Part shown: piece by piece, positions 47,677 through 57,989 of the stretch
Numbering within the stretch: position 1 is the first letter of the stretch
Layout of the letters: each line of letters starts with the position of its first letter
Assembly (NCBI GenBank): GCA_021018995.1
Contig: CM037587.1
Coordinates: 5,644,866-5,708,865, forward strand
DNA from: Chloranthus sessilifolius
Lineage: Eukaryota; Streptophyta; Magnoliopsida; Chloranthales; Chloranthaceae
DNA: 64,000 nucleotides
Direction: 5' to 3'
The notes under the pieces: model-generated
What the model saw: the letters and a program-made list of their open reading frames with translations, nothing else
Database searches by the model: none
Told to the model about the DNA's origin: nothing
Made by a program: the position numbers and the translations under genes

Positions 47677-48912
47677 TATCCAGCCTTGTTTCCAATGACG
47701 TGAGAATCCAATGTAAACCATAAGCATGTTTGTGAAATCTCCACAATACTTGTAATTCAATGGAAGTTTCGATCAAAAATATGATTAAAGGAACAGATTT
47801 TGTATGTACATGACCAAGTGAATGTGTTTTTATGGAACTATGAGCCACTTGATGTCATAAACTGCCAAAAGTAATTAAAGAACCAAAGAACTTGGAAATC
47901 TGTAGAAATTGGGCAAAATCGATTAATCGAATTTCAAATCGATTAATCGATTTTGTTCGATTAGTCGACTGGCATGTGCCAGTGACTGGAAATTGAAATG
48001 AGAGTTAGAACAGACACAGAATACAATTTCGATTGATCGATTTATAATTTCGATTAATCGATTTGGGATCGATTAATCGATTTTGGGAATTCGATTAATC
48101 GAATTGGGAATTTGATTAATCGAACTACATGTTCGATTAAATCGAATATACTGGAAATGTTAGAAGAAATTAGGAAGGAATTAATGAAGATTCGATTAAT
48201 CGAGGAGGCTTCGATTAATCGATTTGAGATCTCGATTAATTGAACTGGATGTTCGATTAATCGATTTACTTAAGGGACTTAGGAAAAATTTGGAGTCAGA
48301 GAAACAATTTCGATTAATCGATGTGGAATTCGATTAATCGATTTGAGATTTCGATTAATCGAACCATAGTTCGACTAATCGAATAACTTAAAGAATCCTA
48401 AAAATTTTGGAAGGGACTGCACGATTTCGATTAATCGAAGTGAATTTCGATTAATCGATTTTGAAATTTCGATTAATCGAAATGGATTTCGATTAATCGA
48501 CTGGCTCGCGCCAGTGAGCTCTAAAACTTAAATTTTTAAACGGATACGATTTCGATTAATCGATTTTGACTTTCGATTGATCGATTTGGGAAATCGATTA
48601 ATCGATTTTACGCGGCTTAACCTAGTTTTGAATCTCGATTAATCGATTCTGAATTTCGATTAATCGAGCCGGGGCCTATATATATAAATTTGGGGATTTT
48701 CTTCCCCATCCGAAATCATTTCAGCTTGAAATTTTGGGCGCTTTAGCTTCTTCTTCTTCTCCTACCATCCGGCGCCCTAGGGTTCCCTTCTCCGTTGGTT
48801 TTTCGGCTTGTATTCGAGTTGTATCGCCTTCAAACCCACGGTAAACCCTAATTTCATACTCTTCTTTCAATTTGAATTAGGTAAAACCTAGTTTAAGCTT
48901 ATTTCACCAACC
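47677..48912 (+). promoter_or_regulatory. CGATTAATCG array, TATA box and leader before extra ORF
   Basis: From 47,917 to 48,668 there are about twenty copies of CGATTAATCG or one-base variants, irregularly spaced 10-70 bp apart, the same palindrome as in this element's LTRs. Ten bases after the last copy comes a strong TATA box (CTATATATATAAAT, 48,676-48,689). Next follow a pyrimidine-rich leader with a TTCTTCTTCTTCTCC run (about 48,750), and an ATG at 48,913. The layout resembles a complete internal promoter; activity is inferred. Confidence 0.6.
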
Positions 48913-50467
48913 ATGCCGTCCAAAACCCGGTTGTCTTTGAAGAAGGCAACCTCTAAGCTACCGGTCCGGCGTAAGAACGCCGCACCACCTCCACATACCC
49001 CATCGCCGGTGAGGACTCCATCACCATCGGCATCGGAGACCACCTCCGGTTCGACGAGCGCATCTTCGTGCGAGTCTTCCCGCGAATCGACCCCCATGCC
49101 CCCACCACCCACTAACGTTGTGCAACCAAATGAATGGTGGGCCGCAAAGACATTTGAGGTCGAGTACCTCATTGACCCTACCCTCTTCACAAATCCCGAT
49201 GTACCGGGCGAGACCCAATGGGCTCGAAATTACCTCAACATGCCGGTCTCGGCAATCTTCTCAAACCAATTCGGGGTTCTTACTACCCTAGATTGGTGAG
49301 ACTATTTTACCAAGGGCTAGTGGACGGCTCGACTGACGATGTGATCAAGACCACCATCGAGGGTCGAGAGTACACGATCACTCGTCGTCACATACACGAG
49401 GTGCTTGAATGCTACCTCGACTTTACCCCCGAGACCACCCTCTTCCCACCCTTTGAAGAGGAAGTGAGATTTGAAGAGATCATGACCCGCATGACAAACG
49501 GGAAAAAGGGGTAGGGATCTTCCATCAAGAGGGTCGACCTTCCCCACTACATGTGGATGCTTGATTCCATTATCAAGTGTAATCTCTATCCGTTGCGGCA
49601 CGACACCGAGCGGATAGATGTAGTGCAGCAGGAACTATATGCGGCCTTTTGTGGCCGGTGGTTCGACGCCACCATGCTCATCCTAGAGGGGATGAGATAT
49701 ATAAAAGGGAAATTAATGAAGGGCAATTTGAGGCCCAAGGAGAAAATGCCGTATGCTCGGTTGATCTCGAGCATGTTGGAGTGTCACGTATCGCCCACGA
49801 GGTGCGCGACGGGTGAAGACGTTCTCAAAGTCTTCATGGACCCGTAGCTACAACCTGCTCAAGCGGACCCTACTGCTCGGGTCCCGTCCCGGCCCAAAGA
49901 AGAAGAAGAAGCAGCAGTTGCACCGCCACCACCCCCACCCCCACCAAAGGCCAGAGACCCACCTGGGTGGCACACCCAGAGCCATCAGTGGAGAGGGCTA
50001 CCTCTCACACAGCAGCCTCACCGACACCGCCAGCTCACTCCGCGCCCGCTACACCCACATCATCATACCGTCGGCGCACAGCTTCATCCGGACCTACCAT
50101 CGAGGAGGTGTTGGCACGTATGGAGGCCAACAATGAGCGGATGAACCGGAGGATGGACTTCCTTCTGTTCCATACCCTCCGCTACATCTACCCGACCGAC
50201 TACCGCCGCTACCTCGCTCAGGAGGAGGAGTGGACTGCTGGACGCACCGCCTTCCACCGAGGACCCGTTTCCATCCCACCACCGCCACTACTGACGCGAC
50301 TCCTTCCACATCTACATCCGCACCGCCGCCACTACCTCCTCAAACTACCCACCAAAGACAGTCTCCACCACCAGCCAGCCGGCCCACAGACCCGCCAGAT
50401 TGCCATAGCACCGTCATTTCAGATCGAGCGATCTGCACCATGCACCACCAAGGCGAGGGACTACTGA
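48913..50467 (+). pseudogene. Extra ORF downstream of pol, chromovirus C
   Basis: Starts at the ATG at 48,913 with a basic, Ser/Pro-rich tail (MPSKTRLSLKKATSKLPVRR), then a domain spread over overlapping frames: WWAAKTFEVEYLIDPTLF, YYPRLVRLFYQGLV, EGREYTITRRHIHEVLECYL, LPHYMWMLDSIIKCNLYPLR, LYAAFCGRWFDATMLILEGM. Frameshifts lie near 49,290 and 49,820, and an in-frame TAG near 49,512. The C-terminus is Pro-rich with a helical IEEVLARMEANNERMNRRMD. It resembles the uncharacterised 'putative plant transposon protein' domain and matches the second half of the element 2 extra ORF. It has no gag or pol motifs. Extra ORFs downstream of pol are known in plant Ty3/gypsy elements, mostly of the Tat lineage. 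Function unknown. Confidence 0.6.
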
Positions 50468-50750
50468 GTCTTGTATTGATTTGAGTTTTCTTGTATAGCT
50501 GTAGATTATTTTGTACGCCAACTCATGTGGCGCCTTGTACACTTTTCAGATATTAATAGAAATCCAAGTTTTTTTGTGTGCATTGTTTCAATTCGTTAAA
50601 TTTACTTCTATGCTTGTGTTTGTGAACACCTAAATGAGTCTAAGTCAACTGGACCACCTCACCTGCGAGTGTGGGGGGGGGGGGGAAGAGACCCTGACCT
50701 ACGCACCCTTGGGTTATTTTCGAGGACGAAAATTCCCAAGGTGGGGAGGA
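50468..50750 (+). other. 3' untranslated region and polypurine tract, copy C
   Basis: After the extra ORF come AATAGAAA-type sequence (50,555), a G-run (about 50,671-50,685), then CGAGGACGAAAATTCCCAAG and the purine tract AAGGTGGGGAGGA (50,738-50,750), which directly abuts the 3' LTR and would prime plus-strand synthesis. Confidence 0.75.
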
Positions 50751-53221
50751 TGTAATATCCCGAAAAAAATCGCGTTAAACAGTGACCTCAGGATTCGTGC
50801 CTGATTGGTCACAAGTTTGACCAATTAGGAGATCAAGGGTTAACATAGAGTGTGATGAACGGACGAGATGTGATGGTTTGAGTAATTATGTGGTGTGTGA
50901 TATGAATGAGAAGTTGCATACACCTACCGCGGTGTATGTGCTCAACACACAAGGAAGAGGAGAGATAAAAGGGTTTAATAACCCTAAATGTGTGTTTTTG
51001 GGTTGTTGAGAGAAGAGTAAAGAAGAGAGAGAGAGGAGTAAAGAAGATTAAACAAGAGTTATTGTGTGATTGGAGGGGGATTCTAGTATTAAAGAGACCG
51101 ATTCAATGAGAGGAATCCGTTTAAGCAAAGGCTGGAACCCTAGCCTTTCCAACCACTCGATTGAAATCAATTTGAGATTGATTGAAGGTAAGATTTTTGT
51201 AGTTTAAATGCATGGATTAGAAGGGTGAATAGTGGCTAGAAATATTGTGAAATGTAGGACAAAGGTTTAGAAAAATGGAAGGAAAAAGTAAGGGAAAAGA
51301 TTGGGAAGAACAGTCAGAAAAGGGCTGAATCTGGCAATTTTGATTAATCGAAATTGGGTTTCGATTAATCGAAATTGGCCAAGAAGTTGAAAAGTCAAAG
51401 GACCCCGATCTCGATTAATCAAATTGAGTTTTGAATAATCAACTTTGGATTTCGATTAATCGAATTTGAAATCGATTGATCGACTGGGAACCCACAGTGA
51501 ACTCCAGTGAAGAAAAGAATTGGGCTTGATGAAATCGACAAATCGATTTTGGAAATTCGATTACTCGAATTGAGAATCGACAGGATAGAGTAGGGAATTT
51601 CGATTAATCGAATTGGGTTTCGATTAATCGAATGGGAATCTCGATTAATCGATTTGAGAATCGATTAATCGATATTGACTTTCGATTAAATCGATTTTGG
51701 AAATCGATTAATCGAATCAGATTCGATTAATCGATTTTGGAGTTCGATTAATCGACTGGGCTAGTTTTTGTTGACTTTTGAGTTTGACTTTAAGATTCTT
51801 GGAGGGTCTTGGACCTCCTTTATTGCATCTTTAGTGATGTGTTTCACATGTTATGTGGTACCATAGGTGGTACGTGTGAGCTAGTGCACAAGGAGCCACG
51901 TGGGACCTTGATGCATTGATCAAACGAAGACTTGAGGTAGGGAACACCTTGAACATGTACTTTATTTTACAAGAGCATGTATGTAGTGATATAGAATTCA
52001 ATTCAAAATGTCTTTATTGCTTAAGAATTGTGAAAAGTGTGTGTGCGTGACATCCATAAGAGTAATTATAATGAACCATCCCCAGGGGATGAGGAAGTAA
52101 AGAGATAAGAGCATCATGTGTGATGCAAATGAATGGATACATCCCAGGGATGTATCCAAGATTGGATCATGTTTGATAGGGCCTAACTGATATAAGATAA
52201 CACATTTATACGGTGAATAACTATATGTAAGGCACTGATATTTTTATTATTTGAGGTTTGATAGGGTACCCCACCGACGTGGCGGGATATCCACGACTGA
52301 CACGGCAGGATATCCGTGACCGATACGGCGGCGAAACCGTAGGCCAGTGCGGAGGCTTATCCGTACACAGTAAGCACACCCCAGGGGTGTTGATTTGAGA
52401 CAAGTGAAACCCCGCCACCAATCCCCAGGGGAAAGGGGCTTGGGTACTATATTGTATTCCCAGGGAATACGTTAAAAGTGTCTATATAGATGACGATGAT
52501 GGGTATCTCATCGGGGCTCGATGCTATATTGCTCGGGGATTACTTAAGTTGAAAGTTTAAGTTTTGCTTTAGGCCTTTTCAGCATCATTCATGAATAAAT
52601 GAAAACATAAGTAATTATCAGTAAAATGCAATGCTTTTTAACTGTTTTCATCAATAACTGCATAGACACATCATGCATGGCATATCATGGAATATATGTG
52701 AGTAATAATTTATATGTTCAACTGTGTTTTGTTCCCTATTGAGCTAGGATGTAGCTCACCCTATAGACTATACGTCGCAGGTCCACTACTAGCAGCTGCC
52801 GAGGCTTCAGGAGACGCTGACCCCGGTGAGTCGGACCTTGCGGCCGGCGAAGAGTTGGAGCCACCTCCTGAGGACTCCGTTGTGGCGCTTTGAGGACTTT
52901 TTGATAAAGATTTGTACGGCTTGGTATGTCAAGCCTTGTTTTGGTTGAACAATGTATATATTGGGTTTTGGGATTATTCTTTTGGGGCGAACCATCCATG
53001 ATGATTGCTATCATCGATGGTTCGGATCGGTTCTCCATTCATGCAGAGGCATGAGGGTAGAACTGTCTTTTGAGAAATGCTTTTTTATAGATTTAAATTC
53101 CGCAGTTTCATTTACTACTTTTTGCTTGTTATACCAATGTTCCGTGCTTAGCTAAGGGGCACGGTCAAGATGATCGTGCTGATGGCACGGGTTTCGAGGT
53201 GCCGAAATCCGGGCTGTCACA
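50751..53221 (+). repeat. 3' LTR of chromovirus C
   Basis: Starts TGTAATATCCCG and ends GGGCTGTCACA. Compared with the 5' LTR it lacks a block with three palindromes (5' positions about 40,995-41,055). It also has an extra segment with two palindromes near 51,716-51,755, and it keeps about 30 bp before 51,340 that the 5' copy has lost. The GGATATCC block is at about 52,283-52,335. Confidence 0.9.
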
Positions 53222-53724
53222 ATAATAGTTTTTATTTTCAGCATTGTAGCTTAGTTTTATTGTCAGCAAATTTAATTTCTTGTCTTTTAATCTTTTGTCT
53301 ATTTAAATTTCAGAAATTCAATTCCAACCTTAATTTTCTATACGTAATTCCTCTGAGGACTTCCTGATTTTAATTGAAGACTAAAATCTGGAAGGTTGAA
53401 GATTAGTTTAGTTTAAAATTTAATTTCTGTCTTTTTAAATTCAACACTTAGGATATCAAAAGAATTCTAGATTTTAATTGACGACTATAATCTGGGAGAC
53501 TTGAAATTTAGTGTAACAATTTTTTTTTAATTTAATAGATAATCCAGTTACTTTCTGCACCTTAGTTTAGAACAACCCAAAAACTCATTTTTTATTCTTT
53601 AAAGGTAAATAGAGGATTTCAGATTAAAACAACCTTCCCTGTGGGATCGATACCTATACTCGTGCTACAATACCGTTGTACGCTTGCAATAGTTTAAGAC
53701 AAGGTATAGTTTATATAGCTATCA
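53222..53724 (+). repeat. Right part of the gag-only-family LTR split by chromovirus C
   Basis: Opens with the second ATAAT. It contains two TTTTAATTGA(A/C)GAC phrases and the family tail (CTTGTACGCTTGCAATAGTTTA-like, about 53,680), ending TATCA at 53,724. It continues the fragment at 40,095-40,223. Confidence 0.65.
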
Positions 53725-53762
53725 GGACTAACTTATTTACATAACTGGCTTACCTACCTTAA

Positions 53763-55128
53763 TGACAGACTCTAAAATTCTATTTGGTCTTAACCTATTG
53801 CAAGCACACAATGGTAATTGCAGAGGATCGTTCCCACAAAGAAGTCTAATTTCTAAAAGCCTTTCTATTTACCTCTAAAGAATAAAAGAATAAAGAATAA
53901 AGAATAAAGAATGGTTTTATTTAAACTACGATGTAGAAAATAAATCTATTCTAAGAATTTTAAATACCATTACACTAGATCTCAAGTCCTCTAGATTTTA
54001 GTCATCAATTAAAACTTAGAACCCTATTGATATTTATGAATTTAAAAATGTTACACCACTCTGCAGCCTTCCAAATTTTAGTCATCAATTAAAATCCAGA
54101 AAAGCAGGAAAAGCAAATTGCAGGAAAATAAATTACAATAAAATAAAACTAAATCCTCAACCTCTCAATCTTAGGCGTTAATTAAAATCAAGAAATATTG
54201 GATGTTTACAAAGCAGGAAATTGCATAAAAATAAAAGACTGAAATAAAATCCATCCTAGGGTTGATCTTCCAGTTCTCAATCCCAGTTGTCAATTGTGAT
54301 CAAGAGACCTTGGATACTCTACTCTAAAAGATAGAAAATAAAAACTATACTAAATTGATCTTCCGATTCCACAGCCTTAGTTGTCAGCTACGACTAAAAA
54401 TTTCTTGGATGATTATTCTGACTGCCGAGCTCTCTTATTTATAGAACCATAAGAGGCCAGTTACAATTATTCAGGATTCTAAACAAAGTAAAATTTTAAA
54501 ACTAAAGTTTCCTAAAATTCTAGACTTCCTAATATTAATCCTCTTTGTTTTGTATCCTGCTTGACTTCAACTACTAGTGGCGTATAGGATTTTTCTCTTG
54601 ATTTTCAGTAGCAGGGATTCTTATCAATCTTCTCAAATCCGTAGAACGCATAATTTCTATTTTTAGAGTTTCTTCAATTCTTTTGCATGGCTATGCAATT
54701 CTCACATGATCTTCATCAGTGTGTATAAGCTTTAATGTACAAAATTGAGAATACGATTTCACATTCTTTCTTTATTTCATCAATTCAGCTTCTGCTCGAT
54801 CGCTCGTAATTCACCAAGCTCACTTCATTCTTCTTTTAGCAGAATCGTAAATGACGATTTCTTCTTTATTCTTCTGTTCTAACTCTCGATTTCTTTTCTG
54901 AGCTTTACAATTTCTTCTCAACAGCTCGAGAACTGGTGGTTTCTGTTATGATTCTTTTACGATCTTCCATCTTACAGCTTTTCGAGTTCACTTTAGCAAA
55001 GATTAACACTTTTGTTCGTTCTTGTTTACTGTTCTAAATATCTGCACATTAATACACAATTAGTAGCAAACTGTGGATTAACATCACTTAGTTAAGGGCA
55101 ACAAAATGGTAAATTAAGTGACTGATCA
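53763..55128 (-). mobile_element. Inverted solo LTR of the element 1-type family
   Basis: Bounded by TGACAGACTC (53,763) and GTGACTGATCA (55,128); on the minus strand it starts TGATCAGTCACTTAATTTAC. Flanks CTTAA (53,758-53,762) and CTCAA (55,129-55,133) match at four of five bases. It has the family tail in inverted form (AACCTATTGCAAGCACAC, 53,791), a TATA box complement (TTATTTATAG, 54,434-54,443), AATCGTAAATGACGATT near 54,843 and a small AAAGAATA tandem run (53,878-53,915). No internal region is present. Confidence 0.75.
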
Positions 55129-57720
55129 CTCAACCCATATCTGGCCCCACTGCAGGCCGGGTCGGGTCAAGCCCAAGCCCAACCCGTTGAGACTTCTACA
55201 TAGGACTAGGGCTGTCAATGGGCCGGGTCGACGACACCCAACTTGACCCAATTTTTTAATGAGTCGAGTACAAAAGGTTGTTTGTCAATCGGGTAATTGT
55301 CGGGCCAACCTGACCTAATATTACCATTGCAGCCCTTTACATATTGTAAAGATTTTGATGTGAATGATCGGGTGAAAAATGATCTCTAGCTGCATTGAAT
55401 CAAACAATGGAGATCATTTTGCAACCCAATGTTTTCCACAAGATCTTGAGATCATTAGCGATAAAATCAAACGGGCATATGATGGTTCTACATGGCATAT
55501 AACCCAAAAAGTTGCCCAAGTACTAAGACAGTGATGGAGATCATTTTTTGTCCCAATCTTCGATACGATAGATCTTGAGATCATGGGCCCACCCTCAAAA
55601 TGTCAAAGTCTGATTCCACATGCCACACATCCCAAAAAATGAACATAATCATGGTCGTACATATTGTTCTCGGCTCACTTTCTATATGTGCGCCACATAG
55701 AATCAACACCTGGCTGTTGGATGGTGGTAGGAGCATGATCTGAACATCGGTTTTGTGAGAGATTGGGACGAAAAATGAACTCTGTCATCTGATCAAAACT
55801 CAATGGTTTAAGCAAGTAACACCCATGTTGAAAAGAAAGAATCTTAGGTTGAAAATAAGGGGTACCCTTATGGAGAGGGCCATCCATGATCAAGAAAACT
55901 GCATGGAAAATATCTAAGGCAATAATTTGTGCATCCCAAGGTCTTAGGGCAGAAAGCAAGGTTCGTGACGTTGTATAATTGGGCAGAATTGAGAGAATGG
56001 GGCCAAAATTATGGCTACCCGGCCCTTTGGGTGTGAGTGCTGAAATTATGAGCACCCAGCCCCTTGAGCACTCAGACCCAACCAGACCTGAAAAATAGGG
56101 TCAGGCCGACTCGATTAAAACCCTGTATATAGTATCTATGAAATATGAGGCTGATTATGGTCGGGTCGGGTCAGGTGTCCAACCCAACCCAACCTTTGGG
56201 TCGACCAGGACAAAAAGTTGGGGATGCATCAAATCCGACCAGACCCATTAAGTCAAGTTTATGGACCCTACCCAGTTCAAAAAGCAGGTCAAGTAAGAGT
56301 CGGCCTTAAGTTTTTTATTGTAAAACATTAGCAACGGCTGATGCTCAGCTAACCCATTTTTCTCTTGCATATAGGGCAAGAAAACTATGAAGCCTTGCTG
56401 ATAAAAATATGGGTACCTTTATTTGCGCCTATCGAATCTTCAAGGGCACCTACGCCAAAAACCAATTTACTGCTTTAAATCAGACAATGTAGATCGTTTT
56501 GTGGCTCTAACCTTCCACACAAAGGATCTTGACATCTTAGGAGCACCATCAAATAGTCAATGTTTGGTATTCTAATCTTCATAGCTCCAATCATGATCAG
56601 GAAGAGGGGTAATTTATAACAAAAAAATTGTGGTGTTGCTTTTTTGGTGTCACGCTACATATACCTATAGGCGTAACCTTTCGTTCTGATAGTGCGCTCA
56701 TGATCTCAATGAAAGCAGACAGGCTTCAATACATCGTGAACCGATTTGCAGTTTACAAGGATACCTAGCGGAATGGTAACTTTAACCATGGGTTTCAACA
56801 GGGTTTTAAGAGCCTTCTCATTGGGAAGATAGCAATTAGGTAACCCAGGGTTTCAACAGCCTTCTCAGTGACCCATCAACATATCCTTCATCATCACACC
56901 CCTTTAGAAGAGGCATTGAACTAGTCCCTCCTCCACATGAGATAAGTTGATCAAACAAATATAACAAAAATTAAAACGCTAATATGTTTTATTAGTAGTT
57001 TTGGAAAGGTGGTGGTATTGGATCTGATATCACATGATGATGATATGTTAATTTCAAATACATTTCTCACCACATTTTATGTTCTCGATGAGAAGATTTT
57101 GATCAGCCTATTCTCAGAAGAGGGTCCTTAGAATATCTAACCATACAGAAGTTCAGTTTTTCAAACGTCAAAATTCCACTATGGAATCGCACAGGGTCTG
57201 TTTGACAGCAGAGAAAGAAATCAATTTCCCAGTTGCATTCCTGTGAGTTGATATAGAAAATACAATTTCGGTACTGGTATTTGAAACTGAAGATTCGGTC
57301 TCCACAACCAGGGTTTTTACACTTAAAAAACATTGACTGCCTTGAATTAGATGATGGAGATCTTTTCTCCATCTTTCCACACAATTGATCTTTCACTCAT
57401 GGCTCACTTATCAGACAGTCATAAGTTGATTCCAGTGTGATAGATGGGGCATGATTTCAAGACCCCTTGTGTGGAAGATTTAGGACATAAAAGATATCCA
57501 TAGGCAGTCACGATTTTCACAGCAAAAGCCCTGGCTGCAGACACAGAATCTTCGACTGCAAATACCATAGCCCTAAATAAAATGCAGGACACACATTTAT
57601 AACACTATCAACAAACTGGTTATATTCATAATGTAAAGAATCAAAATCAGCCAATAATATTATATATTAAGAGAAGAGTGCCCCCAAAGTATATATCTCC
57701 CACAATTACAAAACCTTATA
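55129..57720. repeat. Degenerate dispersed repeats, no gene
   Basis: About 2.6 kb without a supported ORF. GGGCTGTCAATGGGCCGGGT (55,209) and several GGGTCGGGTC or CCAACCCAACCC phrases (55,155; 56,160-56,215) resemble sequences common at ends of plant non-autonomous DNA transposons. A diverged phrase (ATGGAGATCATTTT ... AGATCTTGAGATCAT) recurs near 55,406, 55,535, 56,490 and 57,350. I could not find matching terminal inverted repeats. Confidence 0.35.
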
Positions 57721-57989
57721 TTTGGTACAAACTTCTATACCCACCACCCCCCCTCCTCTCTCTATCTCTCAAAGAGAAAATTTTCTCTTTATGTACATCA
57801 ACAGATCACCACCGCCAACAACAAAAAATCACTTCTCTTCCTTCAATTTAACCCATTGGACCCAAAACAGAAAAAAGAAAATGGAGAGGTATCCATTGAT
57901 TGCTGGGAGAGGAAACAATAGCTGGTTTCAAGGATACAGTTGTAGGAAAAATATAAAAAATTAATAATACAGAGATGAGCATAATAATT

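Larger units (their letters stand above)
40224..53221 (+). mobile_element. Full-length Ty3/gypsy chromovirus, copy C
   Basis: A 13.0 kb element: LTRs 40,224-42,709 and 50,751-53,221 (starting TATAATATCCCG and TGTAATATCCCG, both ending GGGCTGTCACA), flanked by a perfect ATAAT duplication (40,219-40,223 and 53,222-53,226). Internal order: primer-binding site, gag, putative intron, protease, reverse transcriptase, RNase H, integrase with a chromodomain-like tail, palindrome array, TATA box, extra ORF, and a polypurine tract after the CGAGGACGAAAATTCCC phrase common in this lineage. Domain order and tail suggest the Tekay/Del clade. The LTRs are long and highly similar, so this is the youngest complete insertion here, yet gag is badly frameshifted. 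Confidence 0.9.

Noticed and set aside
47917..48668. Regularly recurring palindromic repeats resembling a CRISPR array
   Set aside because: Spacing is irregular, repeats are only 10-12 bp, the same motif lies in the LTRs, and the DNA is plant nuclear.
55205..56320. hAT-like DNA transposon bounded by GGGCTGTCAATGGGCC
   Set aside because: No matching inverted terminus or 8-bp duplication found at the right side.
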